Part shown: in pieces, positions 38,438 through 48,137 of the stretch
How positions within the stretch are numbered: the stretch's first letter is position 1
Layout: each line of letters begins with the position of its first letter
Assembly (NCBI RefSeq): GCF_000153345.1
Contig: NZ_CH724125.1
Location: forward strand, 134,479-198,478
Source: Neptuniibacter caesariensis
GTDB taxonomy: Bacteria; Pseudomonadota; Gammaproteobacteria; Pseudomonadales; Balneatricaceae
Length of the DNA: 64,000 bases
Reading direction: 5' to 3'
Notes under the pieces: generated by a model
The model's database searches: none
What the model saw: only the letters and a program-made list of their open reading frames with translations
What the model was told of the DNA's origin: nothing
Position numbers and translations under genes: made by a program

Positions 38438-38458
38438 ATAGATATGCTAAGTATCTAT
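38438..38458. promoter_or_regulatory. Inverted repeat upstream of the hydrogenase operon, possible operator
   Basis: ATAGATA (38438-38444) and TATCTAT (38452-38458) form a seven-base dyad with a seven-base spacer, about 87 bases upstream of the small-subunit ATG. A second palindrome, AGGATT-T-AATCCT, lies at 38465-38477. On the minus strand TTGTAC and CATACT, 17 bases apart and nearer the gene (about 38384-38412), could be a promoter. The regulator is unknown. Confidence 0.3.
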
Positions 38459-38538
38459 TAAATAAGGATTTAATCCTGATTAAAATGCTCGGGAATTGAC
38501 TGCCAGCAGTTGGTGGTGGCAGCCATGTTTGTTTGGAT

Positions 38539-40683
38539 TTAATCTGCTGTACGCATGGTCAATGAGATTCTTTTACGCTTTTCATCAACCTCAAGGACCC
38601 TAACGGTAACGATCTGGCCGGGGGAAACAACATCGTGAGGGTCTTTAACAAATTTATTGGCTAATTGAGAAATATGTACAAGACCATCCTGATGAACACC
38701 CAGATCTACAAATGCACCAAAGTTGGTGACATTTGAAATCGTTCCTTCCAGGCGCATTCCTACTTGCAGATCGGTAATGGTCTCTACACCGTCCTGTAGT
38801 TTTGCAGTTTTGAATTCCGGGCGAGGATCTCTACCTGGTTTATCGAGCTCACAGATAATATCTTTTACTGTGTATAAGCCAAACTGATCACTAATATAAT
38901 CCGCCGGCCGCAGCGAATTCAGGAAAACAGAATCGCCAATGAGACTGGCTATCGAACGCTTGTTTTGTTTGGCGATGCGTTCAACCAGAGAATAGGCTTC
39001 TGGATGGACGCTGGAGCTATCTAAAAGCTGTTTGCCATCTCTGATCCGCAAGAAAGCTGCTGCTTGTTCAAAGGCTTTCGGTCCCAGGCGCTTAACCTTC
39101 TTGAGTTCATTACGACTAGAGATTTTTCCAACCTGATTACGATAATTGATGATATTAGTGGCCAGCGTGTCATTTAGACCGGATATGCGGCATAGAATGG
39201 CTTGCGAGGCGCTATTTAAATCAACCCCTACTGAGTTCACGCAATCTTCGATGATGGCCTCGAGCCCTTCCCCTAAGCGTTTCTGGTCTACATCGTGCTG
39301 GTACTGACCTACGCCGATCGCTTTAGGTTCTATTTTAACCAGTTCAGCAAGAGGATCCTGAACTCGGCGAGCTATAGACACTGCACCACGAATGGTTACG
39401 TCGATATCAGGTAGCTCATTAGCTGCCAGTTCAGAGGCCGAGTACACAGACGCGCCGGCTTCACTAACAATGAGTTGCTGGAGCCCAAGTTCTGGATGTT
39501 TCTTTCTTAACTCGGAAGTAAGCTTGTCTGTCTCTCTTGAGGCTGTGCCATTGCCGATACTGATAAGTTTTACCTTATGCTTAAGACATAGCTTTGCTAA
39601 TCGGGAGATCGATTCATCCCATTGATTTCTGGGTGCGTGGGGGAAGATCGTAGAATGCTCCAGAAGTTTCCCTGTTTCATCCACCACGGCGACTTTAACG
39701 CCGGTTCGTAAGCCTGGGTCTAGTCCAAGTGTTACAACAGCACCTGCCGGAGGCGCGAGTAGTAGTGCTTCAAGGTTCTTGCAAAAAACCTTGATTGATT
39801 CATCGCCAGAGGCTTCTAACTGTGAGTTGAACAGCTCTTTAAAGAGTTTATTCTTGAGCTTGCCCGACCATATTTGCTGGATACTGTCTTGAAGCCATTT
39901 ACCCCCTTGACCTTTCGAGGGGAGTTTCAATGAGCGGTTAATGAGATCCAGGCAGAAATGATCACTATCCAGAATGAAACTGACTTTTATGTGCCCCTCA
40001 GTGCTTCCGCGTTGTATGGCCAGAATTCGATGGGAAGGCTGTTTTTTTAGAGGGGCGCTGTAGGCAAAGTAGTCTTTAAACTTTGCGCCAGACTCTTCAT
40101 GACCTTTAACCAGCTTGGTGTTTATCTCTCCGAAGCGGTTAAGCTCAGCTTTAAGCTTACTGACTAATTCGATAGATTGATTAATCTGCTCAGCTAGAAT
40201 GGCCTGGGCACCCTCTAAACAACGACCGTTATCCGTATAATCAGAGTTTGCATCAATATAAGCGTTTGCAAGTAGCAAAGGGGATTCAGCGGGGTTGCTG
40301 ATTATAGAATTAAGTAGTTTATCTAAACCTGCATTACGTGCTTTTACCGCTTTAGTCACGCGCTTAGATTTGTAGGGTGCGTAGATCTCCTCGAGGCCAG
40401 ATTTTGTATCCGCGTTGTTTACCTGAGTGTGGAGTTTCTCGGTCAGTTGCTGCTGATCAGTTAAAGCATCAAGGATCACTTTTTTACGTGCTTGTAGCTC
40501 ACGCAAATAGCTGAGACGAGTGTGCAGCTCACGTAGCTTTTGATCGTCGAGTGCGCCGGTTACCTCTTTGCGATAACGGGCGATGAAAGGCACTGTTGCG
40601 CCTTCATCAAGTAGTTTTATCGTCGCACTAACCTGATTAGGTTTAATTTTTAGTTCGTTTGCCAGGGTAGAGATCAAATCCAT
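38539..40683 (-). CDS. tex: Tex family RNA-binding transcription accessory protein
   Basis: Tex is a conserved nucleic acid-binding protein with an RNase H-like fold, helix-hairpin-helix motifs and a C-terminal S1 domain, linked to transcription and ribosome function. The start MDLISTLANELKIKPNQVSA and ATVPFIARYRKEVTGALDD are standard. The YqgF-like core is seen at TLGLDPGLRTGVKVAVVD, the HhH region at GVDLNSASQAILCRISGLN, and the S1 domain at LEGTISNVTNFGAFVDLGVH to the end. At 714 residues it is somewhat shorter than the E. coli protein (about 770), mostly at the C-terminal tail. trxC lies six bases upstream on the same strand. Confidence 0.93.
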   Translation of the reverse strand: MDLISTLANELKIKPNQVSATIKLLDEGATVPFIARYRKEVTGALDDQKLRELHTRLSYLRELQARKKVILDALTDQQQLTEKLHTQVNNADTKSGLEEIYAPYKSKRVTKAVKARNAGLDKLLNSIISNPAESPLLLANAYIDANSDYTDNGRCLEGAQAILAEQINQSIELVSKLKAELNRFGEINTKLVKGHEESGAKFKDYFAYSAPLKKQPSHRILAIQRGSTEGHIKVSFILDSDHFCLDLINRSLKLPSKGQGGKWLQDSIQQIWSGKLKNKLFKELFNSQLEASGDESIKVFCKNLEALLLAPPAGAVVTLGLDPGLRTGVKVAVVDETGKLLEHSTIFPHAPRNQWDESISRLAKLCLKHKVKLISIGNGTASRETDKLTSELRKKHPELGLQQLIVSEAGASVYSASELAANELPDIDVTIRGAVSIARRVQDPLAELVKIEPKAIGVGQYQHDVDQKRLGEGLEAIIEDCVNSVGVDLNSASQAILCRISGLNDTLATNIINYRNQVGKISSRNELKKVKRLGPKAFEQAAAFLRIRDGKQLLDSSSVHPEAYSLVERIAKQNKRSIASLIGDSVFLNSLRPADYISDQFGLYTVKDIICELDKPGRDPRPEFKTAKLQDGVETITDLQVGMRLEGTISNVTNFGAFVDLGVHQDGLVHISQLANKFVKDPHDVVSPGQIVTVRVLEVDEKRKRISLTMRTAD

Positions 40684-40689
40684 TGATGC

Positions 40690-41118
40690 TTAGGCCTTCT
40701 GCAGCGTTTGTAAAATCCATTGTTTCAATTGAGGCTCCTGTAGAGCGCCAGCAACTCGATCAATCTCCTGCCCATTCTGGAACATAATCAATGTAGGGAT
40801 GCTACGAATATTCATATTTGCAGATGTTCTCTGCGCTTTTTCAGTGTCTACTTTTGCAAAAAGCAGAATTTCAGATTCTGCAGCGGTCTTGTCGAATATC
40901 GGTTTCATCATCTGACAAGGTCCACACCAACTGGCCCAAAAGTCGACAATCACCGGAAGCTCACTATTTCCTACAAATTTTTCAAAAGAGTGATCGTCAA
41001 GTTCAGCTGGAGTAAACGTATGCAGGTCACTTTTGCATTTTCCGCATTTGCCCTGAGTGTGGTCTTTTTCTTCTGGAATTCGATTGGATGTAAAACAGGT
41101 TGGGCAGACAACGATCAT
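40690..41118 (-). CDS. trxC: Thioredoxin 2 (TrxC)
   Basis: This 142-residue thioredoxin has the redox motif WASWCGPCQMM and an N-terminal zinc-binding extension with two CxxC pairs (VVCPTC and GKCGKC), the mark of TrxC rather than TrxA. TrxC reduces disulfides in the cytoplasm and in enterobacteria responds to oxidative stress through OxyR. The cis-Pro loop SIPTLIMF is present. It is likely cotranscribed with tex. The upstream gap of about 190 bases to the divergent thioesterase gene should hold its promoter. Confidence 0.95.
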   Translation of the reverse strand: MIVVCPTCFTSNRIPEEKDHTQGKCGKCKSDLHTFTPAELDDHSFEKFVGNSELPVIVDFWASWCGPCQMMKPIFDKTAAESEILLFAKVDTEKAQRTSANMNIRSIPTLIMFQNGQEIDRVAGALQEPQLKQWILQTLQKA

Positions 41119-41308
41119 GGTGTTTATCTCTCGCTTAGGTTTAACAGAAAGATTGGGGTGATGTGAAAATATTCAAGAACTTAGAAAGTGACATCGATAA
41201 TTGAGTTCAGTTCAAAAACGGCAACAGTCATTTTTAAATAATCGATCCTAATAATTCGACTAAAGTGATAGAGTGGCTCTGTGTTTGGCCCAAGAAATGG
41301 TTTTAGAG

Positions 41309-41740
41309 ATGAATGATGTAACAGCAGATCAAAAAGCACGTGGTCGTCTGACGACGCGTACGATGGCAATGCCGGCAGATACTAACCCAGCGGGAGATAT
41401 TTTTGGTGGCTGGGTTTTGTCACAGATGGATATAGCTGCAGGGATATGTGCAGGTCAAAGGGCACAATGCCGTGTTGTTACCGTTTCGCTGGATAGTATG
41501 AGCTTTATCCGTCCTGTTAAAGTGGGTGATATTCTCGGCGTATATACTGAGATCGAAAAGGTAGGGCGCAGCTCGATGGAGATTCATGTTGAGTGCTGGG
41601 TGCGCCGTGGTCGAATTGGTAAAAGAGAAAAAGTGACTGAAGCGAACTTTAAGTTTGTTGCAATTGATGATGAGGGCAATCCAACCCCAGTACCGGCTGA
41701 AACCGACTTGCCTGAATACGCGGTCGAATCAAAGGTCTGA
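41309..41740 (+). CDS. Acyl-CoA thioesterase (YciA/hotdog fold)
   Basis: The protein has the acyl-CoA hydrolase hotdog domain: TRTMAMPADTNPAGDIFGGW with the catalytic Asp region, then VTVSLDSMSFIRPVKVGD. It matches YciA, a broad-range short- and medium-chain acyl-CoA thioesterase. The frame is open from a GTG at 41273; I prefer the ATG at 41309 (MNDVTADQKARG) because it matches family starts, though the ribosome site is poor and an ATG at 41297 is possible. That choice gives 143 residues. It is separated from sbcD by 90 bases. Confidence 0.85.
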   Translation: MNDVTADQKARGRLTTRTMAMPADTNPAGDIFGGWVLSQMDIAAGICAGQRAQCRVVTVSLDSMSFIRPVKVGDILGVYTEIEKVGRSSMEIHVECWVRRGRIGKREKVTEANFKFVAIDDEGNPTPVPAETDLPEYAVESKV

Positions 41741-41830
41741 ATAGAATCTACCTGCGCACGGTTTTCTTGGGTAAGATAACCGTGCTCCAGAGAAGGAGTT
41801 CATGGATTATAAGGGTAGAGCTTCACGCTA

Positions 41831-43387
41831 ATGCGTATATTACACACCTCCGACTGGCATCTTGGTCAGCATTTTATTGGCAAAAGCCGACAAAATGAAC
41901 ATCAGAAATTTATTAGCTGGCTTATTGATAAAGTCGAAGGATATCAAATAGATGCAGTTGTTATTGCAGGTGATATCTTCGATACTGGAACGCCCCCTAG
42001 CTATGCCCGTGAACTCTACAACCAGTTTGTGGTTGAGATAAATAAATTAAACTGCCGTGCTGTCATCCTGGCTGGTAATCATGATTCGGTTGCGACGCTG
42101 AGTGAATCAAAAGCTTTACTGGCGTACATGAATACAGATGTGGTAGCTAATGTATCAGAACAGCCAGAGCATCAGGTTATTCTGCTAAATGATCGAAAAG
42201 ATCAACCGGGTGCAATCATCTGTGCAGTACCCTTTGTTCGCCCAAGGGATGTTATTTCGAGTCAGGCTGGACAGTCAGCGATCGATAAATCGCAAGAACT
42301 TGGCAAGGCGATCTATGAGCACTATCAACAGCTTTTCAAAATAGCTGAAGATCAGCAAAAGTTTATAGAAAAGGAAACGGGTAAAAAGCTTCCGATCATT
42401 GCCACAGGTCACCTTACCGCAATGGGAGTCAAAACGACCGAATCGGTTAGAGACATCTATATAGGTACACTCGAAGCTTTCCCAGCAAACCATTTTCCGC
42501 AAGCTGATTATATTGCACTGGGTCATATCCACCGTCCGCAAACCGTCGCTAAATCTGAGCATATTCGTTATTGCGGATCACCCATTCCACTCAGCTTTGA
42601 TGAGCTGAAATGGCAGAAGCAGGTGCTGATGGTTGAATTCTCAGAGCTAGATACTGTGCCTGAAATTACTTCATTACCCATCCCTCTGTTTCAGCCTATG
42701 GCGTTGCTTAAAGGTAACCTTCAGCAGATAGCAGCTCAGCTCGATCAGCTGGATGATAATGAGCAGACTGTTTGGCTTTCTGTTGAAGTTGAGACTGACG
42801 ATTATCTCTCAGATCTGCAAAATCGTGTGGAGAGCTTGGTAGCAGAGAGCAATGTTGAAGTGCTGCTATTAAAGCGCGCTCGTAACCAGCGTAAACAACA
42901 AATCGAACGTAAGCAGAAAGAAACCCTGGCCGAGTTAAATCCCTTTGAAGTATTCGAGCGTCGCCTGGCTCAGGAGCAATTCGAGTCTGATGAGCAACAA
43001 GAACGTTTGCAGGTTATTCGACAAAACTTTGCCGAGATTACGACTGAGGTTGCAGAGGAGCAGGGGATTACGCTCTCTAAGTATATCGCTGAATCCGAGC
43101 CTGAATCTGCCTTAGTATCAGAGCCAGAGAAACAAACGACACAGCCTGCAGTGCAGGAGCCCGACGCTCACCCTGATGCTGAAGAGAGTATTGCGCAGGA
43201 AGGTTTGTTTGGTTTTGAAAAAGGCCGAACTGAACAAGAGGCTCTACCCACCCATAAACCCGAGAAAAAGTTCGCTACAAAGAAGCCCGCCCCTGATAAA
43301 GCTTCGATGGTTGATGAGGCAGTTCACAGCGTTGATCAGACTGATCTCTTTGCGATGTTTGATACTGACCAGGAGGGCCAGCCATGA
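41831..43387 (+). CDS. sbcD: Exonuclease subunit SbcD
   Basis: SbcD is the nuclease half of the SbcCD complex, which cleaves DNA hairpins and protein-blocked ends. The metallophosphoesterase motifs are intact: MRILHTSDWHLGQHF, VIAGDIFDTGTPP, AGNHDS and TGHLTAMG, GHIHRPQ. The core ends near residue 395. About 120 extra residues follow, rich in Glu, Gln, Pro and Ala and probably disordered, making it 518 residues against about 400 in E. coli. No ribosome site is obvious before the ATG. Its stop overlaps the sbcC start. Confidence 0.93.
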   Translation: MRILHTSDWHLGQHFIGKSRQNEHQKFISWLIDKVEGYQIDAVVIAGDIFDTGTPPSYARELYNQFVVEINKLNCRAVILAGNHDSVATLSESKALLAYMNTDVVANVSEQPEHQVILLNDRKDQPGAIICAVPFVRPRDVISSQAGQSAIDKSQELGKAIYEHYQQLFKIAEDQQKFIEKETGKKLPIIATGHLTAMGVKTTESVRDIYIGTLEAFPANHFPQADYIALGHIHRPQTVAKSEHIRYCGSPIPLSFDELKWQKQVLMVEFSELDTVPEITSLPIPLFQPMALLKGNLQQIAAQLDQLDDNEQTVWLSVEVETDDYLSDLQNRVESLVAESNVEVLLLKRARNQRKQQIERKQKETLAELNPFEVFERRLAQEQFESDEQQERLQVIRQNFAEITTEVAEEQGITLSKYIAESEPESALVSEPEKQTTQPAVQEPDAHPDAEESIAQEGLFGFEKGRTEQEALPTHKPEKKFATKKPAPDKASMVDEAVHSVDQTDLFAMFDTDQEGQP

Positions 43388-46300
43388 GAATCCTGAGTTT
43401 ACGCTTTAAAAACATCAATGCCTTGCGTGATGAGTGGAAGATCGATTTCACTAGTGGTGAATTTGCGGAAAACGGCCTTTTTGCCATTACCGGGCCTACT
43501 GGGGCAGGTAAGACATCGATCCTTGATGCGATCTGTTTGGCTTTGTATCACCGTACACCGCGCCTCCGTACAATATCTCAATCTACAAACGAATTGATGA
43601 CCCGGGGTACTGCTGATGCTTTGGCAGAGGTTGAGTTTGAGGTGAAGGGGCAGAGCTACCGCGCCTTTTGGAGTCAGCGACGTTCTCGTGATAAAGCCGA
43701 AGGTAATCTCCAGGAAGCCAAAGTTGAACTGGCCCGCTTAGGCGATCAAGGTGATGAGATCCTTGCAAGCCAGGTTAAGGTTAAGAACCAACTGATAGAG
43801 CAGATCAGCGGCCTGGATTTTGAACGTTTCACTAAGTCGATGATGCTTTCACAAGGGCAGTTTGCTGCTTTTTTGAATGCGGATGCCAATGATCGTGCTG
43901 AGCTGTTAGAGGAACTGACCGGTACTGAGATCTATGGTCTTATTTCAGAGCGCGTGTACGAGCGTTTCAAATCGGCGAGTGATGAGGTTAAGCATCTTGA
44001 AGCACGTGCCGAAGGTGTTGAGTTACTTAGCGTAGAACAACTCGCAGAACTCAGTGAGCAGCAGACGGTAATATCAACACAGCTTAAAAGTACCGAACAA
44101 CAGCATAAGCAGTTGCAAGCTGAACAGCGCTGGTGGAACGATTATAGTAAAGCGGAACAAACGCTTACAGAGGCGCAGTTAGGGCAACAGCAAGTGGCTA
44201 AAGAGCGCGAAGCGCATGCTGAAGATCTGGATCGCCTAGCCGCCAGCGAACCCGCGGAAAAGCTTAGGGCACCTTACCAGATATTAAAAGCTGTACAGCA
44301 GCGCGTGACTAGCCTGGTTCAGCAGATTGCAGAGCAAACCCCGCAAATTACAATGCTTAACCAGCAGAAAGCTGACGCAGAAGTGCAGCTGAAATCAAAA
44401 TCGGTCGCACTTGATGAGGCGAAACAAAAAGCCCAGGATCAAGAGAGGCTGATCAATGATCAAGTTGTGCCTTTAGATTCAGAGATTGCTCGCCTGCAGT
44501 CACAATTCGCTGATGCCAGCAGTGAACAGCAAAATACCCGCTCGCAGGTTGATAAGCTAAATCAGCAATTAGCCGATCTTAAGCAACGTGGTGAAGCGGA
44601 TCTTGAACAGCTCAAAGCCATTACAGAACACCTAAGCGCACAAACGCATCTGAATGATCTGACGGAGCGTTTGCCATTATGGCGAGCCCAACTGGATCAG
44701 GAGCTGCAATTACAAGCCGAGCTTAAACAGATTGCCGTATCGTTGCAGCAAAGGGCGGAACAGCAAAGCAAAGATCAGGCAGAGCATGCTGCGCTTGAAT
44801 TGCAGATCAGTGAACAGCAAAGTTTGTTGGAGCCTTTGGAAACCGAACTCAGAGATTGCCTGCAGCAACTGCAAGTGAGCCTGGCGGGGCGAAACCTCGA
44901 AGTCTTAGAAGCTGACTTCAGCAGATTACAAGCACAGCAGCCTCTGCTGACGGAGATGCGTCACAGTGCCGAGCAGTTTGCTCAGTTGTCTCAAGAACAG
45001 ACTATGGCTACGGCTCAGCTGCAAACTTTGCAAAATCAGTTAAACCTGACTGATTCACAACTTGCGGGGCTGCGTGAACAGTGGCCGCTGAAAAACCAAG
45101 CCGTAAAAGATCTGAAAAAACTGCTCGAACAAGAGCGCAAGATTAATAGTCTTGAAGCTGAGCGGGCCAAATTACAAGCGGGTGAAGCCTGTCCGCTCTG
45201 CGGTTCACATGAGCACCCGCTGGTGGCGGAATATCAGACGCTTGATGTGTCAGATACCGAGCAGCGTTTGCAAGTGGAAGAGGCCGCTCTGGATGAGCTG
45301 AAACAGCAAGGCACTACTTTGAACAGTCAGCGCCAGTTGTTAGTCGAGACGCAAATACCTGAACTTGAACAGAAGTTATCGCAATTAGCGGATCAGCTAT
45401 CGCAGTTACAGCAGCGCTGGCAGTCTGTGCAGCAGCAAATGGGCACTGAACTTTCGCTCAATGATCAGCCTGCCATTATTAGTCACATAGACGGATCTAC
45501 AGGGCAAATGGCACAGCTGCAAGGCGAGCTTGAAGCGCTGCGTGCACTTTATAAACAGGAACAGCAGCAAACACTCGCGCTACAAACTGCCGAGCAAACA
45601 TTGCAGAAGCTGCAAGCTGAATTGGCGCTACAGCTGCAGAAACAACAGGCTAACCAACAACAATCCGCTGCCGAATCCCAGCGTCAGCAGCAACTGAATG
45701 AGCAGCTAGACGCGCTACAGGTTCAGCTCAAAGCAGAGGTGGAAGCTTATCAATTGGTAATGCCGGAACCTACAGAAGCTATTATCTGGCTGGAGCAGTT
45801 AAGTAAACAGTGCCTGGAGCTGAGGCAACAGCACGAACTTCAGGCTGAACTGAGCAAACGTACAGAGACACAATCTGTTGAGATAGGACAGATTGAGATA
45901 CAAATTGTTGAGGCAAATAAACGGCTGGCTGAACGTGACGAGCGTGTGTCTGGATTAACAAGCACACTTGCTGATAAGCAATCTCTGCGTAAAGCGCTTT
46001 TTTCTGATCAGATAGTCACTGATGTCCGTGAGCAGATGCAAAAAGATCTAAGCACCGCAGAGGCTCAACATCAAGCGCAACTTCATCTGTTGCAAGAAGC
46101 GGAGACTGCGTCTAAATCCGCGCAGGCGGCTCTAGCACAGTTACAACAGCAACATGTGGCTGAGACGGAAGGACAGGAGAAACAGCTTGCTGAATGGCAA
46201 CAAATACTCGGCAGCAGTCAGTTCGCTGATGAGGCAGAATTTGTCGCAGCTTTATTGGATGAAACTGAGCGTACTGAATTAAAAGCCTTGGCTGATAGAT

Positions 46301-47079
46301 TGAAGCAAGCACAAGAGCACAATCAGGCATTGCTGAAACAAGCTCAAGCACAGCATGCAGATTTACAAGCGCAAGGTGAAGCAGCTAAGTATGCGCTGGA
46401 GCATGCAACGCCATTGCAAGAGCAGCTTGCTTCGATAGAAACCGCTTTAAAAGATCTGATTCATCAGCGTGGTGAAGTTAGCTCGCAACTCGAGCAGGAC
46501 AAGCAGCGCCGAAACTCTCAGCAGCAGTTATTTGCTCAGATTGAAGCGGCTAAACGACGCTATGATGATCTGGCATACCTTAACTCACTGGTGGGTTCCC
46601 AACGGGGCGATAAATTCCGTCGATTTGCTCAGGGTTTAACACTGGATCATCTGGTCTATCTGGCGAATAACCAGCTGGATCGTCTACACGGTCGTTACCA
46701 GTTGCAACGCAAGCAAAGTGAAGCGTTGGAGCTTCAGGTCGTCGATACCTGGCAGGCAGATACGGTAAGGGATACCAAAACGCTCTCAGGTGGCGAAAGC
46801 TTCCTGGTTAGCCTTGCGCTCGCCTTGGCCTTGTCTGATTTGGTCAGCCAGAAAACCAGCATCGATTCGCTGTTTCTGGATGAAGGTTTCGGAACTTTAG
46901 ACAGCGAGACACTGGATACAGCGCTGGACGCACTGGATAGCCTGAACGCCTCAGGAAAAATGATTGGGGTGATTAGTCATATCGAAGCCATGAAAGAGCG
47001 CATTCCGTTACAAATTAAGGTACGTAAACAGAGTGGGTTGGGAATCAGTCGCTTAGAGAATCAGTATCAAGTGCTTTGA
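43384..47079 (+). CDS. sbcC: Exonuclease subunit SbcC
   Basis: SbcC is the SMC-like ATPase of SbcCD. Walker A GPTGAGKTSILDAI is near residue 37. Long Gln-rich coiled coils (about 190-590 and 640-1070) flank the zinc hook CPLCGSHEHP near residue 602. The ABC signature LSGGESFLVSLALALAL (about 1134) and Walker B LFLDEGFGTLD (about 1160) complete the second ATPase half. The length of 1231 residues is larger than the E. coli protein (about 1050), with the extra in the coils. Start and stop overlap with sbcD ensures coupled synthesis. Confidence 0.95.
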   Translation: MRILSLRFKNINALRDEWKIDFTSGEFAENGLFAITGPTGAGKTSILDAICLALYHRTPRLRTISQSTNELMTRGTADALAEVEFEVKGQSYRAFWSQRRSRDKAEGNLQEAKVELARLGDQGDEILASQVKVKNQLIEQISGLDFERFTKSMMLSQGQFAAFLNADANDRAELLEELTGTEIYGLISERVYERFKSASDEVKHLEARAEGVELLSVEQLAELSEQQTVISTQLKSTEQQHKQLQAEQRWWNDYSKAEQTLTEAQLGQQQVAKEREAHAEDLDRLAASEPAEKLRAPYQILKAVQQRVTSLVQQIAEQTPQITMLNQQKADAEVQLKSKSVALDEAKQKAQDQERLINDQVVPLDSEIARLQSQFADASSEQQNTRSQVDKLNQQLADLKQRGEADLEQLKAITEHLSAQTHLNDLTERLPLWRAQLDQELQLQAELKQIAVSLQQRAEQQSKDQAEHAALELQISEQQSLLEPLETELRDCLQQLQVSLAGRNLEVLEADFSRLQAQQPLLTEMRHSAEQFAQLSQEQTMATAQLQTLQNQLNLTDSQLAGLREQWPLKNQAVKDLKKLLEQERKINSLEAERAKLQAGEACPLCGSHEHPLVAEYQTLDVSDTEQRLQVEEAALDELKQQGTTLNSQRQLLVETQIPELEQKLSQLADQLSQLQQRWQSVQQQMGTELSLNDQPAIISHIDGSTGQMAQLQGELEALRALYKQEQQQTLALQTAEQTLQKLQAELALQLQKQQANQQQSAAESQRQQQLNEQLDALQVQLKAEVEAYQLVMPEPTEAIIWLEQLSKQCLELRQQHELQAELSKRTETQSVEIGQIEIQIVEANKRLAERDERVSGLTSTLADKQSLRKALFSDQIVTDVREQMQKDLSTAEAQHQAQLHLLQEAETASKSAQAALAQLQQQHVAETEGQEKQLAEWQQILGSSQFADEAEFVAALLDETERTELKALADRLKQAQEHNQALLKQAQAQHADLQAQGEAAKYALEHATPLQEQLASIETALKDLIHQRGEVSSQLEQDKQRRNSQQQLFAQIEAAKRRYDDLAYLNSLVGSQRGDKFRRFAQGLTLDHLVYLANNQLDRLHGRYQLQRKQSEALELQVVDTWQADTVRDTKTLSGGESFLVSLALALALSDLVSQKTSIDSLFLDEGFGTLDSETLDTALDALDSLNASGKMIGVISHIEAMKERIPLQIKVRKQSGLGISRLENQYQVL

Positions 47080-47100
47080 TGCAAATCACCCGAGGGAATT

Positions 47101-47613
47101 ATGGAATTTAAAGTACCCACAACACTTGAAACCGACAGATTGATACTACGTCAGTTTCAGGAGCCTGATTGGCAAGCTTTGCATGGCTATTACGGTGATG
47201 AGTTGGCGACAACCTTTACCATGGGGCGCGCCCTTAGCGAAGGTGAAAGCTGGCGCGCGATGAGCAGTATGGTTGGGCACTGGTACCTTAGAGGATATGG
47301 CCCCTATGCGATGGTTGAGAAAGAAACTAACCAGCTAATCGGCATCACAGGGTTGTGGTATCCCAATGACTGGCCAGAACCAGAAATTAAATGGGCGTTG
47401 GTTTCTGACTACACGGGGCAGGGTTTTGCCAGTGAAGGGGCCCGGGCGATCCAGAAAATGGTCAAGCAACATCTTTCAGAAACGCCTTTGATCAGCTTTA
47501 TCCATTCTGATAACCAGCCTTCAAGGCAGCTGGCCGAAGCGATAGGCTGTCATTTGGAGAAAGAGGTGCCGTTCAGAGGGGCGGTTTGGTGTATCTATCG
47601 GCATCCCCAATAA
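47101..47613 (+). CDS. GNAT family N-acetyltransferase (RimJ/RimL-like)
   Basis: The protein of 170 residues begins ETDRLILRQFQEPDWQAL, the typical RimJ/RimL-type opening. The acetyl-CoA loop region is seen in EIKWALVSDYTGQGFASEGA and the late SFIHSDNQPSRQLAEAIG. These enzymes acetylate protein N-termini or small molecules, and the substrate cannot be read from sequence. It lies 21 bases after sbcC behind GAGGGAATT and may be cotranscribed, without an evident functional link. Confidence 0.88.
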   Translation: MEFKVPTTLETDRLILRQFQEPDWQALHGYYGDELATTFTMGRALSEGESWRAMSSMVGHWYLRGYGPYAMVEKETNQLIGITGLWYPNDWPEPEIKWALVSDYTGQGFASEGARAIQKMVKQHLSETPLISFIHSDNQPSRQLAEAIGCHLEKEVPFRGAVWCIYRHPQ

Positions 47614-47682
47614 AATACTCGCTAAAATAGCAATCTGCGATTAACATGCACGCTAAATTTTTACCTGAAGAAGTTGTTTGTT

Positions 47683-48021
47683 ATGTCACTGCCTCCATGC
47701 CCTAAATGTAACTCTGAATATGTTTATCAGGATCAATCGCTACTGATCTGCCCGGAATGCGCTTATGAGTGGAATCCGGCTGAAGTGGCCGAAGAAGATG
47801 CAGAGCCGACGGCTAAAGATGCCAACGGTACTGAGCTTAATGCCGGTGACAAAGTGACTTTCATTAAAGACCTTAAAGTGAAGGGTAGTTCTCAGGTATT
47901 GAAAATTGGTACTAAGGCGTTGATCCGCCGTATCGTTGAAGGCAAAGACCACCAGTTAGATTGTAAGGTGGATGGTGCCGGTGAGATGATGATCACCGCC
48001 CAGTTTGTTAAGAAGGCCTGA
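47683..48021 (+). CDS. PhnA/YjdM domain zinc-ribbon protein
   Basis: This 112-residue protein has an N-terminal zinc ribbon ([20 protein letters not shown] followed by PECAYEW) and the C-terminal KOW-like domain of the PhnA/YjdM family ([20 protein letters not shown]). Despite its name it is not required for phosphonate breakdown in E. coli, and its role is unclear. The ATG at 47683 (MSLPPCPKC) is preferred to a TTG at 47674 on family grounds. A structured intergenic region follows. Confidence 0.85.
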   Translation: MSLPPCPKCNSEYVYQDQSLLICPECAYEWNPAEVAEEDAEPTAKDANGTELNAGDKVTFIKDLKVKGSSQVLKIGTKALIRRIVEGKDHQLDCKVDGAGEMMITAQFVKKA

Positions 48022-48048
48022 TCTTTTTAAGTGATTCTCGTTGAATCA

Positions 48049-48137
48049 TTCCAGCGAAAAATGTGCCGATAGGGGAACGGGCAAACAGCCTGCATGTAGC
48101 TAACGGCACCAAGGAGTCTTGCACCTTTTCGCTGGAA
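48049..48137. ncRNA. Candidate structured RNA between the phnA-like gene and arfA
   Basis: A 12-bp perfect stem encloses this segment: TTCCAGCGAAAA (48049-48060) with TTTTCGCTGGAA (48126-48137). Inside it GTGCCG (48063-48068) pairs with CGGCAC (48104-48109), GGC-AAACA-GCC makes a small hairpin at about 48081-48091, and CAAG-GAGT-CTTG forms another at 48110-48121. A separate hairpin TGATTC/GAATCA (48032-48048) lies just before it. The nested three-way form looks like a regulatory RNA or riboswitch, but it matches no class I know. There is no poly-T terminator and the strand is undetermined. It could also be a non-transcribed DNA structure. Confidence 0.4.

Noticed and set aside
48049-48137. 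attC recombination site of an integron
   Set aside because: A GTTAGC-like box occurs only once and the paired core sites required for attC are missing; no integrase or cassette array is nearby.
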